The notes: generated from the letters alone by a model not told the origin. A stretch of 64,000 nucleotides of DNA from Sphingobacteriaceae bacterium (GCA_947480015.1 CANKBS010000003.1:1-64000); one strand, 5' to 3'; numbered from the stretch's first letter, positions 8,275 through 18,650 are shown. Program-made: numbers and translations.

Positions 8275-9342
8275 TTATAAGTTCAAGCGTAATCCGAAGG
8301 TGTGAGTTCCACCAAAAGGATTCGAAACACGGTAAGAATAATCAATACCAAAGGTGGATTTTTTCTCATTAAATGGTATTTCAAAGGTTACACCTGCAGC
8401 AGGACCTGTATAAGCATTACGACGGGTGTCCTTGTACATTTCCTTCTCGATCACATAACCGGCTCTAAACATTAACATTTCTTTCCAGGCATACTCTAAC
8501 CCTACTAAACCATTATCATAGGTATAAGAATTGGAAGTAAACGTTGTATTTAATGTTAATCGGTGTTTTTTAGAAACACCAGAACTATCTTTTGTTAAGA
8601 AGAAATCATATGACCCACCTATGTTTACCAAAGTAGGAAGTTCGTAGGCAGCGGATCGGTTACTAACCGTAAGTTCATATGAACCGTTAAATGATGTAAC
8701 GGCAGCTTGTTTACTTAAACCATCACCCACGTAACGCATTTTCGGTCCCCAGTTTTTTAAGGCAATCCCAAAATGTATTTGATCGTATTTACCGGAATGG
8801 TATTGGATACCCGCATCTATTGCCATTCCGCGTGCAGAAGCATTTGGAATTTGCTCAGAGATGATTTTAAAGTTAATACCGCCGTAAATATTATCAGAGA
8901 ACATTTTAGCATAAGACATGCTGATGTTATAGAACGTTGGATTATAAGTCCCTAAACCTCCTTCCGGATGTTCTTCAGTCGTGATGTCGATTTTACCGGC
9001 GTTAATAGCCACCACACCAAAACCAATAGTACCTGTTTCACCAACACCTTGGGTTAAACCAAAACTATTAATAAAAATATCGGTACCCTGTAACCAAGTA
9101 GAGCGATTAAACATCACTTCGGTTTTACGTGTAAAGGCTGTACCGGCAATATTCATAAATTGAGCTTCTAAACCATGTGCTTTTGCCGAATTAGAGCCAA
9201 CCATCCCCGAATTTCGAGCATATGGATTAATTAGTAACTGACTTGCTCCGGCCTGCCCCATACGTTCAGGATTACCGGCATTACCTGCAAGAGCAAGTAG
9301 TAAGCCGCTAGAAAACGCAATATATTTTAAATTTATCATCAT
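8275..9342 (-). CDS. PorV/PorQ family outer-membrane protein
   Basis: The 355-residue protein opens with a signal peptide and continues 'ERMGQAGASQLLINPYARNSGMVGSNSAKAHGLEAQFMNIAG', the typical start of PorV/PorQ (FadL-like) barrels, in which a short N-terminal segment precedes a 14-strand barrel. It ends in beta-strands with 'GGTHTFGLRLNL'. PorV escorts T9SS cargo from the SprA translocon to the attachment complex. This copy may be PorV itself or a paralogue dedicated to the large secreted protein encoded just before it. It is the last gene of a three-gene operon, 21 bases after the previous stop. Two ATGs are adjacent (MMINLK), so the start is certain to within one codon. Confidence 0.8.
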   Translation of the reverse strand: MMINLKYIAFSSGLLLALAGNAGNPERMGQAGASQLLINPYARNSGMVGSNSAKAHGLEAQFMNIAGTAFTRKTEVMFNRSTWLQGTDIFINSFGLTQGVGETGTIGFGVVAINAGKIDITTEEHPEGGLGTYNPTFYNISMSYAKMFSDNIYGGINFKIISEQIPNASARGMAIDAGIQYHSGKYDQIHFGIALKNWGPKMRYVGDGLSKQAAVTSFNGSYELTVSNRSAAYELPTLVNIGGSYDFFLTKDSSGVSKKHRLTLNTTFTSNSYTYDNGLVGLEYAWKEMLMFRAGYVIEKEMYKDTRRNAYTGPAAGVTFEIPFNEKKSTFGIDYSYRVSNPFGGTHTFGLRLNL

Positions 9343-9363
9343 AATCGTTCTTCTTTTTTTTGA

Positions 9364-12300
9364 TTAGTAGCTCTGTACATCTAATGGGCGCATAACACCG
9401 AACCACTTAACTATTTTTTCTCCAATTCCCGGCGCATCAATATGGAATATATATAAACCACTTGCTACAGAAATATTGTTTTGATTCTTCAAATCCCATT
9501 CGATGTATGAAATTCGTTTAGAACGTTTAATATCATCGCCACTACCAGCTAAAGTACCTAAGTATAAATCTTCTTGATCGGTTACATCACGCTTGATGGT
9601 TCTTACTAAAGTGCCATTCATGGTAAAGATTTTAATTGTACACTTATTTGGCAGGTTGGTAATTCTAACCCTGTTATCTGCCCTACCGGTTTCGTAAGTA
9701 GATGAACCGTAGTAAGGATTAGGCACCACGCGAATCAAATCCATTGAATTCTTAGAGACTATTTCTTGTTGGTATAAAGTAGCAATGTCGTTTGTATTAA
9801 AAGTATACATCGGAAAATTGTTGTTTTGTGGTGATGAACTAACATGCGTGGTTAACAAAGAAGGCGAATTAACACTCAGTAATTTGTTAAGCGCCGTATA
9901 AGCCGGAGCAGGGTTTGCCGAAGTGAGATTCGCAATACCTGACCAACCATAACGATATGGCTTAGACACATTAATTTGGATACGCACATCGGAAGGCATT
10001 TGATCGGGATGAGCAAATTCCATTCCAAATTGAGGCATTGGAATTGAAACCCACATGATGTCACGCTCAATGGCATTAATTGGAGCCAAGCCATTTCCAG
10101 TCATTTTACTTGGAACTGAAAACACGGTGCTGGTATAGAAATTATTAAAAATATCCATCATACGTTTAGCCGCATCATAACGACCAACGCCATATGTCTT
10201 ACCTAGCATATCGGTTTCCCAAACACTTGGTGAAATGCTGGATGCATAAAATTGACCGCTTATATTATTTCCGTTAAACACATATACAAAGTGTTTACCA
10301 CCCATGGCATATTGATATGGTGAATTAAGATTAGCAGTTGGGTTAAAGAGCATGTCGTCACCATTATTTTCTTTTTGGTAGCTATCTTCACCAAATGCCA
10401 TATTTAAACGCTCACCTGTTTCAATATTAATTGCATAACCAGGGAACCAACCCATTCCCGTTTCGGAGATGTAATTGGCATCTGAACTTGCCGTGCTAGA
10501 TCCGCTTCCAACTGCACATGGCTTACCATCTTTATCTACCGACTGGTGAGCTCTTGGCGAGAAGAAAACCGCATTACCTTCACTTAACCGTGCACGTTCC
10601 TGCATTTCAAGTACCGGACAACGGGTCCATTTTGAGCGATCACGTGTAAATACAATTAAGGCGCTACTTGTTTTTCTTAAATCGGTATTTCCTTCACTCG
10701 GAGAACTTGTAGTTGGAGGAGCTTTACCGAATTTGGTTTTTAAATACTCATCCTGATTCCAAGCGTTTCCGCTAAAGCCAGGACCACAGAAGATTCTAGC
10801 AGTACCTGGGTCGCCGGCACCTACCGGATAGAATGAAGCTACTAAAGGATATGGTGCCCAAGTTCCACCTAAAATTTTTCCGTATTGTTTTGCTGGATCA
10901 TAAAAGGCTTGTATTTTTCCGTCTTTTGAATTTATTTTTAAAGCCGCGTCAGATCCGCCTTCAGCTTTACTGCTTCCAGATAAAATCCAGTTGCGCGGCG
11001 TTACACCGTCATTATCCTCAACTGAATTTAACCAATTACTTGTACCATTAACATATTGAATACTGGCACCAATTAATGAGCCTGCTTTCGGTCCGCCATA
11101 AGCCGAATCAATGGTAAGCGCAGAAAAATCAGTATAGCGATTAATTGACTCGCCTGGATCGGACACTTGCTGCACATTAATAGAGAATCCTAAATCAGGG
11201 AAATAAAATTCGTTACCCACGCGAATACTTTGATATAAAGTATCGGCCGCAAGAAGTCCTTTAATTTCGTTTGAATGATATGTTTTTCCGCCCGAAGCAA
11301 GATCTTTTAATTCCCAACTTGTATTATCGATGTTAACAGTAGCTATTGTTCCGGTGTAGCTGTTAGCCGAAGCTGTTGATGTAGTTGGAGGAATCATCGC
11401 GTTTTGACCAGCAACCGGCAAAGTAGCTTTAACACGGTGATTAATAAACTTGAAACTAAACTCTGAACTTTTTACGTTTAAAGGATCAACCACTTTAATG
11501 TTTAATGGGCCGCGTGCATTTTCGTATATGATTTCAGCTTGAAAATTATTAGCAACAATGGCGTCTTCAGATTCTTTGGTTAAGGTTAATAAATTACCAC
11601 CATTACCTTGACCTTCGATACGTTTAATTTTCGGACCAAAGCCATAAGCAGATTGGCTAATCGTTCCACCCTTTTCTGTATCTATATTATGTGGCGTACC
11701 TGCTGCACGTTTTAACTTACGGCCTTCCAGATAAGGGCGTTTTTGACCCAAGGAGTTTGCACCCGCACTTTGTTGAGGTGATATATCAGGAGCGTAAGGA
11801 AGGTATTCGTTATAAGCATAAGCAATGGTAATAAAGAAATATTGTTTATTGTTTATGAATTTTCTGTTATCAGATGTAGAGAAGGCATCATCGGTTAAAC
11901 GGAACGTCGTTCTTATACCTTTGTCTGCACCATCCACTTTAATTTTAGGTACATAAGTTCCAATGTTGTTATCTGCTTCATAATTCACTAAACGTCCCTT
12001 GCCATTTGCTACGTCGCATTGAAAAACAGGAATTGCTTTGGTACGGTCACTTAAATCGGTTGAAGAAACTTGTCCATCTCTCACCTGATAAACAATATAC
12101 CCTTCGAATCGGTAGAATTTATCCGGATTTTTAATTGCAGGGATGTTTGAAGATGGATCAGAAAGAATAGAGATATCTTCTTCAGCGTAATCATTATTAA
12201 ATATTTTGTAATTGTTTGATTTACCTTTATCGTTAGTTAAATAAAAGATCATTTCATTACTCAATTCCTGAATGGTCATATTTGGCGCTTCAGGACCATC

Positions 12301-13869
12301 TAATAATTTAAAACAATTATCAAATAAAGCCTGGGCTTTATCATCGGCACTGAATAACAGTTCGAGTGATTGCAAGTTACCGCCTTTACTTGGACTTTGT
12401 GCCCACGGCATACCAAACGTAATAACATTTACAGCACCCGGTTTTAAGGTGAATGGTCCGGCTGATTGTAAAAAACGTCTGTCACCTGCTAAGTTACCAG
12501 AACCTTTTTCAGTCCAGCCCGTACCTGCCACAGGATTCCCATCATATACAAAAGTTGCCGGTGTTGTTCCACCGTAAGCGTTACCACCAACAGTGAACGG
12601 TGAACCATCTTTCCAGAAGCCAGTCATATAATGGTAATAGTGAATTGCAATATCAGGATTTGTGGTTTGAGGAGGAAACGCACCAATATTGTTATTGTAA
12701 TAAGTAAATCGGCTCATCTGGATAGTTTCACCCACTTCGTCGGTGATTCCATTTTGATTGTTATCGATGCCATCACCAACACCTGTAGCGGCATTGTAAT
12801 CGGCTAATGGCCCTCTAAAGAAGTCACAACCTAAGGCCGGAGGGTAATCCAAATAACCATTGGTACCAGCATTGGTTTCATCATAAGAATCAGAGTTGTA
12901 AATATAACCCAAACCTCTTTTCACATCACAACCCACATAATCATCTAAATAATACCCTAAATCGGCATCATTCCAAATGGTGAAATACGTTTGATTTAAT
13001 TGAAAAGATGAACGGTTAAATACTTCATAGTTGTAAAAGGTCATGTTATTGATTTCGTCATTTGTTTTAAAAGCAAAAGCTTGCGCTCTTACTTCAACTC
13101 CAATAGACACACCCTGTGTTTCGGTGTGAGGGCCACCATTATCGTTAAATACCCAAAATAAAGTTTGATCACCAAACAATTTCGTTTTACAAAACCCTAA
13201 GTTGTCTTTTTCAGCTTTATTGTCAACGTCATAAGCAGGGTAATCGGCACCGGCACTAACACCGCCACCAACAGTTGGGTCATAAAAACCATCACCATTT
13301 TGATCTATAAAAGGAGCTAAACGACGCCCTTGGCTCTTGGTAACATCGCCATTACCTGGCCAATTTAAAATATTGGGCGTTGCAGGACCACCGGCGTAAA
13401 AATTATCTACATCCGATCGTGAGAGGCTGTAAATTTGGTCATACTTAATACATTCAGCAGGATCGGCAGAAGCGTTTACAGTATCTAAAGGTCCAGGCCA
13501 AAAATCGATACCGTTTTGACGATAGGTCATAGCAGCTACTTTTAATTGACCACCCGCATCTAAACCGCCTAACCAGATTGAACCGGCAAAAGCAGAAGAA
13601 ACGCCCACATTTCTATTTTGAACTGCGGGAATATAATAATAGGCTTGCGTGTTTCCATCTCTATCCCACCACATATCCCCTCCGGTAAATATAATGGTAC
13701 GAACGTTATTTAACCAAAATTCGCGACTGGCTTTTGGCGAAGCACAATTGGCCATCACCCTTTGTGCCATTCCGCCAGAATTAGAAGACTCGCGTTCGGC
13801 CTGTGCTTTTTCTCTTCCAAAAAGACTAACATTTGTTAGTGCTAATAATACTATGATTACTTTTTTCAT
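9364..13869 (-). CDS. Large secreted protein with C-terminal FlgD/T9SS-like domain (1501 aa)
   Basis: A cleavable signal peptide (MKKVIIVLLALTNVSLFG…) is followed by a long beta-rich, Gly/Asp/Asn-rich region with calcium-loop-like pieces such as 'PFIDQNGDGFYDP' and 'GDGIDNNQNGITDEVGE'. The C-terminal 120 residues look like a FlgD/T9SS sorting fold: 'VVPNPYYGSS…VRITNLPNKCTIKIFTMNGTLVRTI…VASGLYIFHIDAPG'. Unlike standard type A signals, which stop at the last strand, the chain runs on for about 15 residues (…VKWFGVMRPLDVQSY). No enzyme motif is recognised. It sits between a TonB receptor and a PorV-like barrel with gaps of about 20 bases, so a shared export or surface complex is likely. Function unknown. 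Confidence 0.75.
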   Translation of the reverse strand: MKKVIIVLLALTNVSLFGREKAQAERESSNSGGMAQRVMANCASPKASREFWLNNVRTIIFTGGDMWWDRDGNTQAYYYIPAVQNRNVGVSSAFAGSIWLGGLDAGGQLKVAAMTYRQNGIDFWPGPLDTVNASADPAECIKYDQIYSLSRSDVDNFYAGGPATPNILNWPGNGDVTKSQGRRLAPFIDQNGDGFYDPTVGGGVSAGADYPAYDVDNKAEKDNLGFCKTKLFGDQTLFWVFNDNGGPHTETQGVSIGVEVRAQAFAFKTNDEINNMTFYNYEVFNRSSFQLNQTYFTIWNDADLGYYLDDYVGCDVKRGLGYIYNSDSYDETNAGTNGYLDYPPALGCDFFRGPLADYNAATGVGDGIDNNQNGITDEVGETIQMSRFTYYNNNIGAFPPQTTNPDIAIHYYHYMTGFWKDGSPFTVGGNAYGGTTPATFVYDGNPVAGTGWTEKGSGNLAGDRRFLQSAGPFTLKPGAVNVITFGMPWAQSPSKGGNLQSLELLFSADDKAQALFDNCFKLLDGPEAPNMTIQELSNEMIFYLTNDKGKSNNYKIFNNDYAEEDISILSDPSSNIPAIKNPDKFYRFEGYIVYQVRDGQVSSTDLSDRTKAIPVFQCDVANGKGRLVNYEADNNIGTYVPKIKVDGADKGIRTTFRLTDDAFSTSDNRKFINNKQYFFITIAYAYNEYLPYAPDISPQQSAGANSLGQKRPYLEGRKLKRAAGTPHNIDTEKGGTISQSAYGFGPKIKRIEGQGNGGNLLTLTKESEDAIVANNFQAEIIYENARGPLNIKVVDPLNVKSSEFSFKFINHRVKATLPVAGQNAMIPPTTSTASANSYTGTIATVNIDNTSWELKDLASGGKTYHSNEIKGLLAADTLYQSIRVGNEFYFPDLGFSINVQQVSDPGESINRYTDFSALTIDSAYGGPKAGSLIGASIQYVNGTSNWLNSVEDNDGVTPRNWILSGSSKAEGGSDAALKINSKDGKIQAFYDPAKQYGKILGGTWAPYPLVASFYPVGAGDPGTARIFCGPGFSGNAWNQDEYLKTKFGKAPPTTSSPSEGNTDLRKTSSALIVFTRDRSKWTRCPVLEMQERARLSEGNAVFFSPRAHQSVDKDGKPCAVGSGSSTASSDANYISETGMGWFPGYAINIETGERLNMAFGEDSYQKENNGDDMLFNPTANLNSPYQYAMGGKHFVYVFNGNNISGQFYASSISPSVWETDMLGKTYGVGRYDAAKRMMDIFNNFYTSTVFSVPSKMTGNGLAPINAIERDIMWVSIPMPQFGMEFAHPDQMPSDVRIQINVSKPYRYGWSGIANLTSANPAPAYTALNKLLSVNSPSLLTTHVSSSPQNNNFPMYTFNTNDIATLYQQEIVSKNSMDLIRVVPNPYYGSSTYETGRADNRVRITNLPNKCTIKIFTMNGTLVRTIKRDVTDQEDLYLGTLAGSGDDIKRSKRISYIEWDLKNQNNISVASGLYIFHIDAPGIGEKIVKWFGVMRPLDVQSY

Positions 13870-13888
13870 GTTAAATTCCTCTTAAAAA

Positions 13889-16800
13889 TTAAAACTCAAA
13901 TAATAAGCCAATGCGTATTTGACGCGGTGAATTATAATTTGAAGGGTTGTTCATTTTGATGCTATACATGTTTGAATAAGCAACCGCACTGTTTGCGATG
14001 GCCAAAGCTGATTGCGCTTGAGACGATGATAAGTATCCGTCATCATCAGCTACACCAGTAAAGTTATATACACCTAAAATGTTTTTATTATTAAATAAAT
14101 TCAGAACCTGCACGTAAACATTGAGGTTGGCATTTTTTTTGTTTTCTGAATCATCTTTACCCCATGTTAAAGGAATGTTTTTATCAAGTCTTAAATTTGT
14201 GCGGAAACTCCAAGGTTTTGAAGAGCCATTGATTTGACCATTAATACTTGAGCGTCCGTTACCCCCTTGGGTAGGAACCGGTGTATTCCAGCGGGTATAA
14301 GGCGTACCTGAACCTAATAGGAAGGTTAAGTTTAAACCAATATCTTCAAAAATTTGGATGGTTTTATCTTTTTTAGTTTTGAAGGTAGGGCCTTTGTAAT
14401 CTTTTTTACTTCCAAAACGATAATCGTATTGCATCACAAAATTATGACGTCTGTCGTAATCGAGTGGTTGTAATACGCGTAAGTTTGGTTGACCTGTAGA
14501 AGCCAAGTTAGCCCCGGCATTAGCATTCGAACCTGAACCATCAGCAAACTGTAAGGTGTAGTTTAAGTTGATACGTGAACCACCGGTGCGACGGAAGTCA
14601 AATACAAATGATAAACCTTTTACCGTTGCAAAGTCAATATTATCATATTGAATATAGTTTTTAGGATAAGCCCCTACCACTACTTTTTGATTAATGTAAT
14701 TACGCATTTCCTTATAGAAAGAAGTAATGGTTAAGGAAGCGTTTTTACGTTCGTTTAATACCTGTTGGAATCCTAATTCATAATCGATGGATTGCTGCGG
14801 TTTTAAATTTGGATTAGTGATGAAAGGTAACTGCGTAGAAGCATTCATGTAGTAAAAATCCATTGGGCTTAATTGATTACCGGCAGGACGTTGAATCAGT
14901 ACGTCGTAGTGCGCAAAGAAGTTAGCCACATCGGAAATAGGGAAAGAGAAAGCCAAACGAGGCTGTGGGTTGATGGCTGCCACATAATTGGTAAATGCCG
15001 AAGTTGATATTTTTTTGTCGTAATTAGCAATATCTTTATAATAAGGAATTGGACGTCCATCAGATGAAGCAATTAAGTTTGGGTCGGAAATCTCATTTCC
15101 TTGCGAATCGAACCATTTATCACCTTCGCGGAAACCTTTGATTGAAAGTGGTGATTTGCCACCACCCGGATTTTGAGCCACATAAACCGCGGCATCTTTT
15201 GAAATGCTAGATGGAATATTGTCGGTAAAACCAGCCGGAAGGTTTTCGAGAGAACCCAAATCACTTACTTTTGCAAGCTCATGTAAGGAATATTTATCTT
15301 TTAATACTTGCTGATTGGCATCGTATCTATCCACACGTAAACCCACTAAAAATTTAATATCCTTAAAGTCAAACTTATCCATTACGTAAACAGATGTATA
15401 AATAGGCTTAAATGACCCTACTGTAAACAGGTTTCTTCCTTTATCATCTTTACTATCAAGGAACGTTGCGATATCTGTTTTACCAGACAATCTTTTACCA
15501 TCATGGCTAAAACCGCTGTACGAAACTAAATTATCGGCACTTTGTGTACCTAACAAGTCAACTGCACTGAACATACTGATATTAAAGATTGATGGATCGA
15601 GAGCGTCGATATTCACAAAGCCAGTATAATTTTGAGGTAAGCCTAATTTCTCTAATAGCTTTTCTGAGAATTGCGTTTGTTTATCAGATTGATACAAATA
15701 ATCATAGTAATAATAAGGAATTAAACCTGAAAGTTCGGTGTTTAGAATTGGATGCGTTCTGTCAAGTTGTGTATTTGCATTTTGTTCTAATAGTCTCATA
15801 CGGGTCCAAAGAGAAGAGGCTCCAACGGAATAATAACTATTTACACGTTGGTCAAATTCCATACCGACTGTTACCGCATGTGATTTAATATCGGTGTTAA
15901 AACTAGCTGTTGCTCTATATTGTTGGCGAATTTGCTGGGTGTATGAACCAGGGTATGCACCAAAGTTGTTATAAAGACTATAAATACTTTGCGGACCATC
16001 CCCATTTCTTAAGCCGTTGTTTGCAGCAATATAATCCATACTTAAAAAACCAGGATTAGTTTGTGAGGCCAAATAACTTGTATAAATAGCAGCATCCGGG
16101 TTTAAGGTGCCTGGAGTAAAGACTACCGGTAACTCAGAACGACCGCGGTAGGTATAGGTATTAATGGCTTGTCCGTTTAAATCATATTTCTCAACAAAAT
16201 CATAATTATAAGCCCAATCTTTTTCGCGGAAAGTTCTATCAAATTTTCCAACATAACCATAATCAAAAAACTTGTCTTTATGCAATGCGCTTTGGTTCGT
16301 GGTTTTAATGTTTTCGTAACTCACCAAGAATTTGAAGAAAGAATTTGAGAGTAAGGATTGGGATTTGTTCTTGTCGCTGTTTGAGTTTCCAAATTTTTGT
16401 GTGATAGCTAGGTTGTAACGCTGGCTGTTAGTCGAATTTACCGAATTATTAACAGAGTTAAAAATCTGATTAGCGCCTGAACCACCGCGATGATCATCGC
16501 TATGTTCATAAAATGCACCGAATGAAATGTTTGTATTAGGTGTTGGAGCAAAATCGATTTTTCCGTTAATAGATAATAAGCGAGAAGAATTATTTGGACG
16601 AATCTTTTGTGCGGTCATATCATCTTTTGTCACAAACTCAGAAGACCTTACAAAACCGATACCTGAGCGCGAAGGCAATAATGGTTTGTCTTTAATTTCC
16701 TGTAATTTACTATCATTCAAAACATAAATAGGAACAAAAGAAGGATCTGATTCTTTAAGGTAATTTCCTTGTCCGGAAATAAAGAAACCTAAGATGGTAC

Positions 16801-17605
16801 GGCGCGTTGAATCACGTTTCTTGAAAAGTGGCCCACCCACGCTAAAACCGATTGAATTGTAACCAAATTTATCGGTTAACTGAGAACTGATTAACTCAAC
16901 CCCTCCAAAATATTTTGATTGCGGTCCACGTGTAGAAATTGAAACTGCGCCGGAAGTTAAATCGCCATAATTGGCAGGTACCCCGCCTGTAATCACGTTT
17001 AATTGTTCGATGGATTGTTGTGGTAAATTAGGTTTACCAAAAACCTTCACACCATCAACGAAATAGGTAGTACTGGTTTCGCGCCCGCCACGAACGTTAA
17101 TGGCTTTACCTTCATCTGATTGGTAAACACCTGCGGTGGTAGCAGCAACGGAGTTAACATCTTTAGTAGCTAAATTCTGATAATCTTCGCGGGTTACGGT
17201 AGCGCCTGATTTGGTATCCGGATCAATGAGTGGCACCTGATACGTCAATACTTCTACCTCGTCGAGTTTAACACCTTCGCCATTGGAGAGAGAGATGGTC
17301 ACATAGGCTGTCTTTCCTTCCCCTACTACCACATCCTTAATTTCTGCAGCTTGGTAACCCACATACACACCTTTCACCATGTATTTACCTGGCGAAAGTG
17401 GCTTTATAAAAGCCTCCCCATCCATGTTGGTTGTTGCTACACCTACCTGAACCCCATCCTTATAAGCCACGACATTGGCGAAAGGAATGGCCTCTTTGGT
17501 AGATTTGTCCTGCAAGACAACCTTAATCGCCCCGTTGTCATTCTGTGCCAGAGCAGAGAGGCTAACAAAAATGACCAATACAACTGCTAAATAAATTTTC
17601 TTCAT
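13889..17605 (-). CDS. TonB-dependent outer-membrane receptor with CarboxypepD_reg-like domain (1238 aa)
   Basis: Layout: signal peptide 1-20, CarboxypepD_reg-like beta-sandwich about 25-105 ('PFANVVAYKDGVQVG…SPGKYMVKGVYVGYQ'), plug domain about 120-240 ('INVRGGRETSTTYFVDGVKVFG', 'GGVPANYGDLTSGAVSISTRG'), then a long barrel ending in the terminal aromatic 'RIGLLFEF'. Such receptors import large ligands with TonB energy; no ligand can be read and no SusD-like partner follows. It is first in an operon with the 1501-residue protein (19-base gap) and the PorV-like protein. The repeated 'GGVPANYGDL' motif is close to that in the plug-only protein at 58233-59018. Confidence 0.9.
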   Translation of the reverse strand: MKKIYLAVVLVIFVSLSALAQNDNGAIKVVLQDKSTKEAIPFANVVAYKDGVQVGVATTNMDGEAFIKPLSPGKYMVKGVYVGYQAAEIKDVVVGEGKTAYVTISLSNGEGVKLDEVEVLTYQVPLIDPDTKSGATVTREDYQNLATKDVNSVAATTAGVYQSDEGKAINVRGGRETSTTYFVDGVKVFGKPNLPQQSIEQLNVITGGVPANYGDLTSGAVSISTRGPQSKYFGGVELISSQLTDKFGYNSIGFSVGGPLFKKRDSTRRTILGFFISGQGNYLKESDPSFVPIYVLNDSKLQEIKDKPLLPSRSGIGFVRSSEFVTKDDMTAQKIRPNNSSRLLSINGKIDFAPTPNTNISFGAFYEHSDDHRGGSGANQIFNSVNNSVNSTNSQRYNLAITQKFGNSNSDKNKSQSLLSNSFFKFLVSYENIKTTNQSALHKDKFFDYGYVGKFDRTFREKDWAYNYDFVEKYDLNGQAINTYTYRGRSELPVVFTPGTLNPDAAIYTSYLASQTNPGFLSMDYIAANNGLRNGDGPQSIYSLYNNFGAYPGSYTQQIRQQYRATASFNTDIKSHAVTVGMEFDQRVNSYYSVGASSLWTRMRLLEQNANTQLDRTHPILNTELSGLIPYYYYDYLYQSDKQTQFSEKLLEKLGLPQNYTGFVNIDALDPSIFNISMFSAVDLLGTQSADNLVSYSGFSHDGKRLSGKTDIATFLDSKDDKGRNLFTVGSFKPIYTSVYVMDKFDFKDIKFLVGLRVDRYDANQQVLKDKYSLHELAKVSDLGSLENLPAGFTDNIPSSISKDAAVYVAQNPGGGKSPLSIKGFREGDKWFDSQGNEISDPNLIASSDGRPIPYYKDIANYDKKISTSAFTNYVAAINPQPRLAFSFPISDVANFFAHYDVLIQRPAGNQLSPMDFYYMNASTQLPFITNPNLKPQQSIDYELGFQQVLNERKNASLTITSFYKEMRNYINQKVVVGAYPKNYIQYDNIDFATVKGLSFVFDFRRTGGSRINLNYTLQFADGSGSNANAGANLASTGQPNLRVLQPLDYDRRHNFVMQYDYRFGSKKDYKGPTFKTKKDKTIQIFEDIGLNLTFLLGSGTPYTRWNTPVPTQGGNGRSSINGQINGSSKPWSFRTNLRLDKNIPLTWGKDDSENKKNANLNVYVQVLNLFNNKNILGVYNFTGVADDDGYLSSSQAQSALAIANSAVAYSNMYSIKMNNPSNYNSPRQIRIGLLFEF

Positions 17606-17854
17606 ATAGTGTTAAATTACCTTAATATCTGTATTTGTAAAGCCTTAAATTTAGAAAGCCTACCGTTATATAACAAAAAAAAATCCTCTATTTTTATTAA
17701 ATTCATGGTAGTCAAGCGGTTAAACTTCCCTTTGTTTATTAACATTATTTTAATCTGGGCTAAAGTTACACCCCTAGTTTTAAATAAAATTAACACCTTA
17801 TAATGTGGTAAAATGAAATTGATAAGTGGTTCAAAAGGGGGGGGTAAATGGCGA

Positions 17855-18187
17855 TCACTTTTTTTTGTGGACGCGTTTCTTTTTGATGAACCAGCGTTTC
17901 ATGAAGAAGTCGCGTTTATTATCATTATATCGAACTGCCGCATTTTTGCTGGCCTTCATGCGTTTTCTTACTTTTTTTGTTTGAAGCCTTTTGTGATAAT
18001 TTTTGATCGCTTTTTTTTCGGCGCGCTCTTTTTTGCGACGTTCACGGCTTTCGAACCGAAGTTGTTTATTGGATTTGAGTTCCGTTTTAAAGGTTTTGTC
18101 CTTTGGGCCGGTGCCATGTTCTTGGGCAGGCAATGCATAGATTTGAATAAGAAGAAAAAAGGACGTGAGTATTTTTGAGATTCCCAT
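17855..18187 (-). CDS. Small secreted, extremely basic protein (110 aa), function unknown
   Basis: A hydrophobic signal peptide (MGISKILTSFFLLIQIYALPAQ) is followed by about 88 residues of which some 36 are Lys or Arg. The middle 'ESRERRKKERAEKKAIKN' looks helical and the end is 'IKKKRVHKKK'. It starts 4 bases after the dCMP deaminase stop on the same strand, which, with the signal peptide, favours this frame over an overlapping plus-strand frame of similar length. I recognise no family. A periplasmic or surface polycation that binds nucleic acid or anionic polysaccharide is conceivable but unsupported. Confidence 0.7.
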   Translation of the reverse strand: MGISKILTSFFLLIQIYALPAQEHGTGPKDKTFKTELKSNKQLRFESRERRKKERAEKKAIKNYHKRLQTKKVRKRMKASKNAAVRYNDNKRDFFMKRWFIKKKRVHKKK

Positions 18188-18191
18188 TTAA

Positions 18192-18650
18192 TTATTCACC
18201 ATATTGAATCACTTCCACGCCAAAACGTTTTAAAAAATCCACTCCTTCATCGGTATCCAAACCTTTAAATTTGGCATAACTATCCTTAAAAAAAACCTTT
18301 TTTATACCGGTTGTGAATATTACTCTGGCACATGAAATACAAGGTGAAAGGGTTACATACAGTGTAGCATCTTGCATGCTTACATTATTTTTAGTCGCGT
18401 ATAAAATGGCATTTTGTTCGGCATGCAGAGCCAGTGAACAACTTCCTTTACTGTCGCGGGCGCAACCCGTTTCGGGCCATTCCTGATCGCAGTTATGCGT
18501 GCCGGCAGGAGGGCCATTGTAGCCCAAAGAAACAATGCGTGTGTCTTTCGTTAACACAGCTCCCACTTGAGCCTTTACACAGTGAGAGCGGGTGGCTAAT
18601 TTTTGAGCCAGATCCATATAAATTTCGTCGAAAGAGGGTTTTATTTTCAT
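18192..18650 (-). CDS. dCMP deaminase (ComEB-like)
   Basis: A zinc deaminase of 152 residues converting dCMP to dUMP for thymidylate synthesis. The zinc and catalytic site is complete: HAEQNAI at 76-82 (His ligand and proton-shuttle Glu) and SPCISCARV at 102-110 (the two Cys ligands 104 and 107). 'SLGYNGPPAGTHNCDQEW' near 41-58 is characteristic of dCMP rather than cytidine deaminases. Same strand as the basic secreted protein downstream and the Nfu gene upstream (36-base gap). Confidence 0.92.
   Translation of the reverse strand: MKIKPSFDEIYMDLAQKLATRSHCVKAQVGAVLTKDTRIVSLGYNGPPAGTHNCDQEWPETGCARDSKGSCSLALHAEQNAILYATKNNVSMQDATLYVTLSPCISCARVIFTTGIKKVFFKDSYAKFKGLDTDEGVDFLKRFGVEVIQYGE

Noticed and set aside
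17813-18178. Plus-strand 121-residue open frame opposite the small basic secreted protein
   Set aside because: It mirrors a Lys/Arg-rich gene (giving Phe-rich antisense), has no spacing link to a plus-strand gene, while the minus-strand frame has a signal peptide and starts 4 bases after the dCMP deaminase stop.
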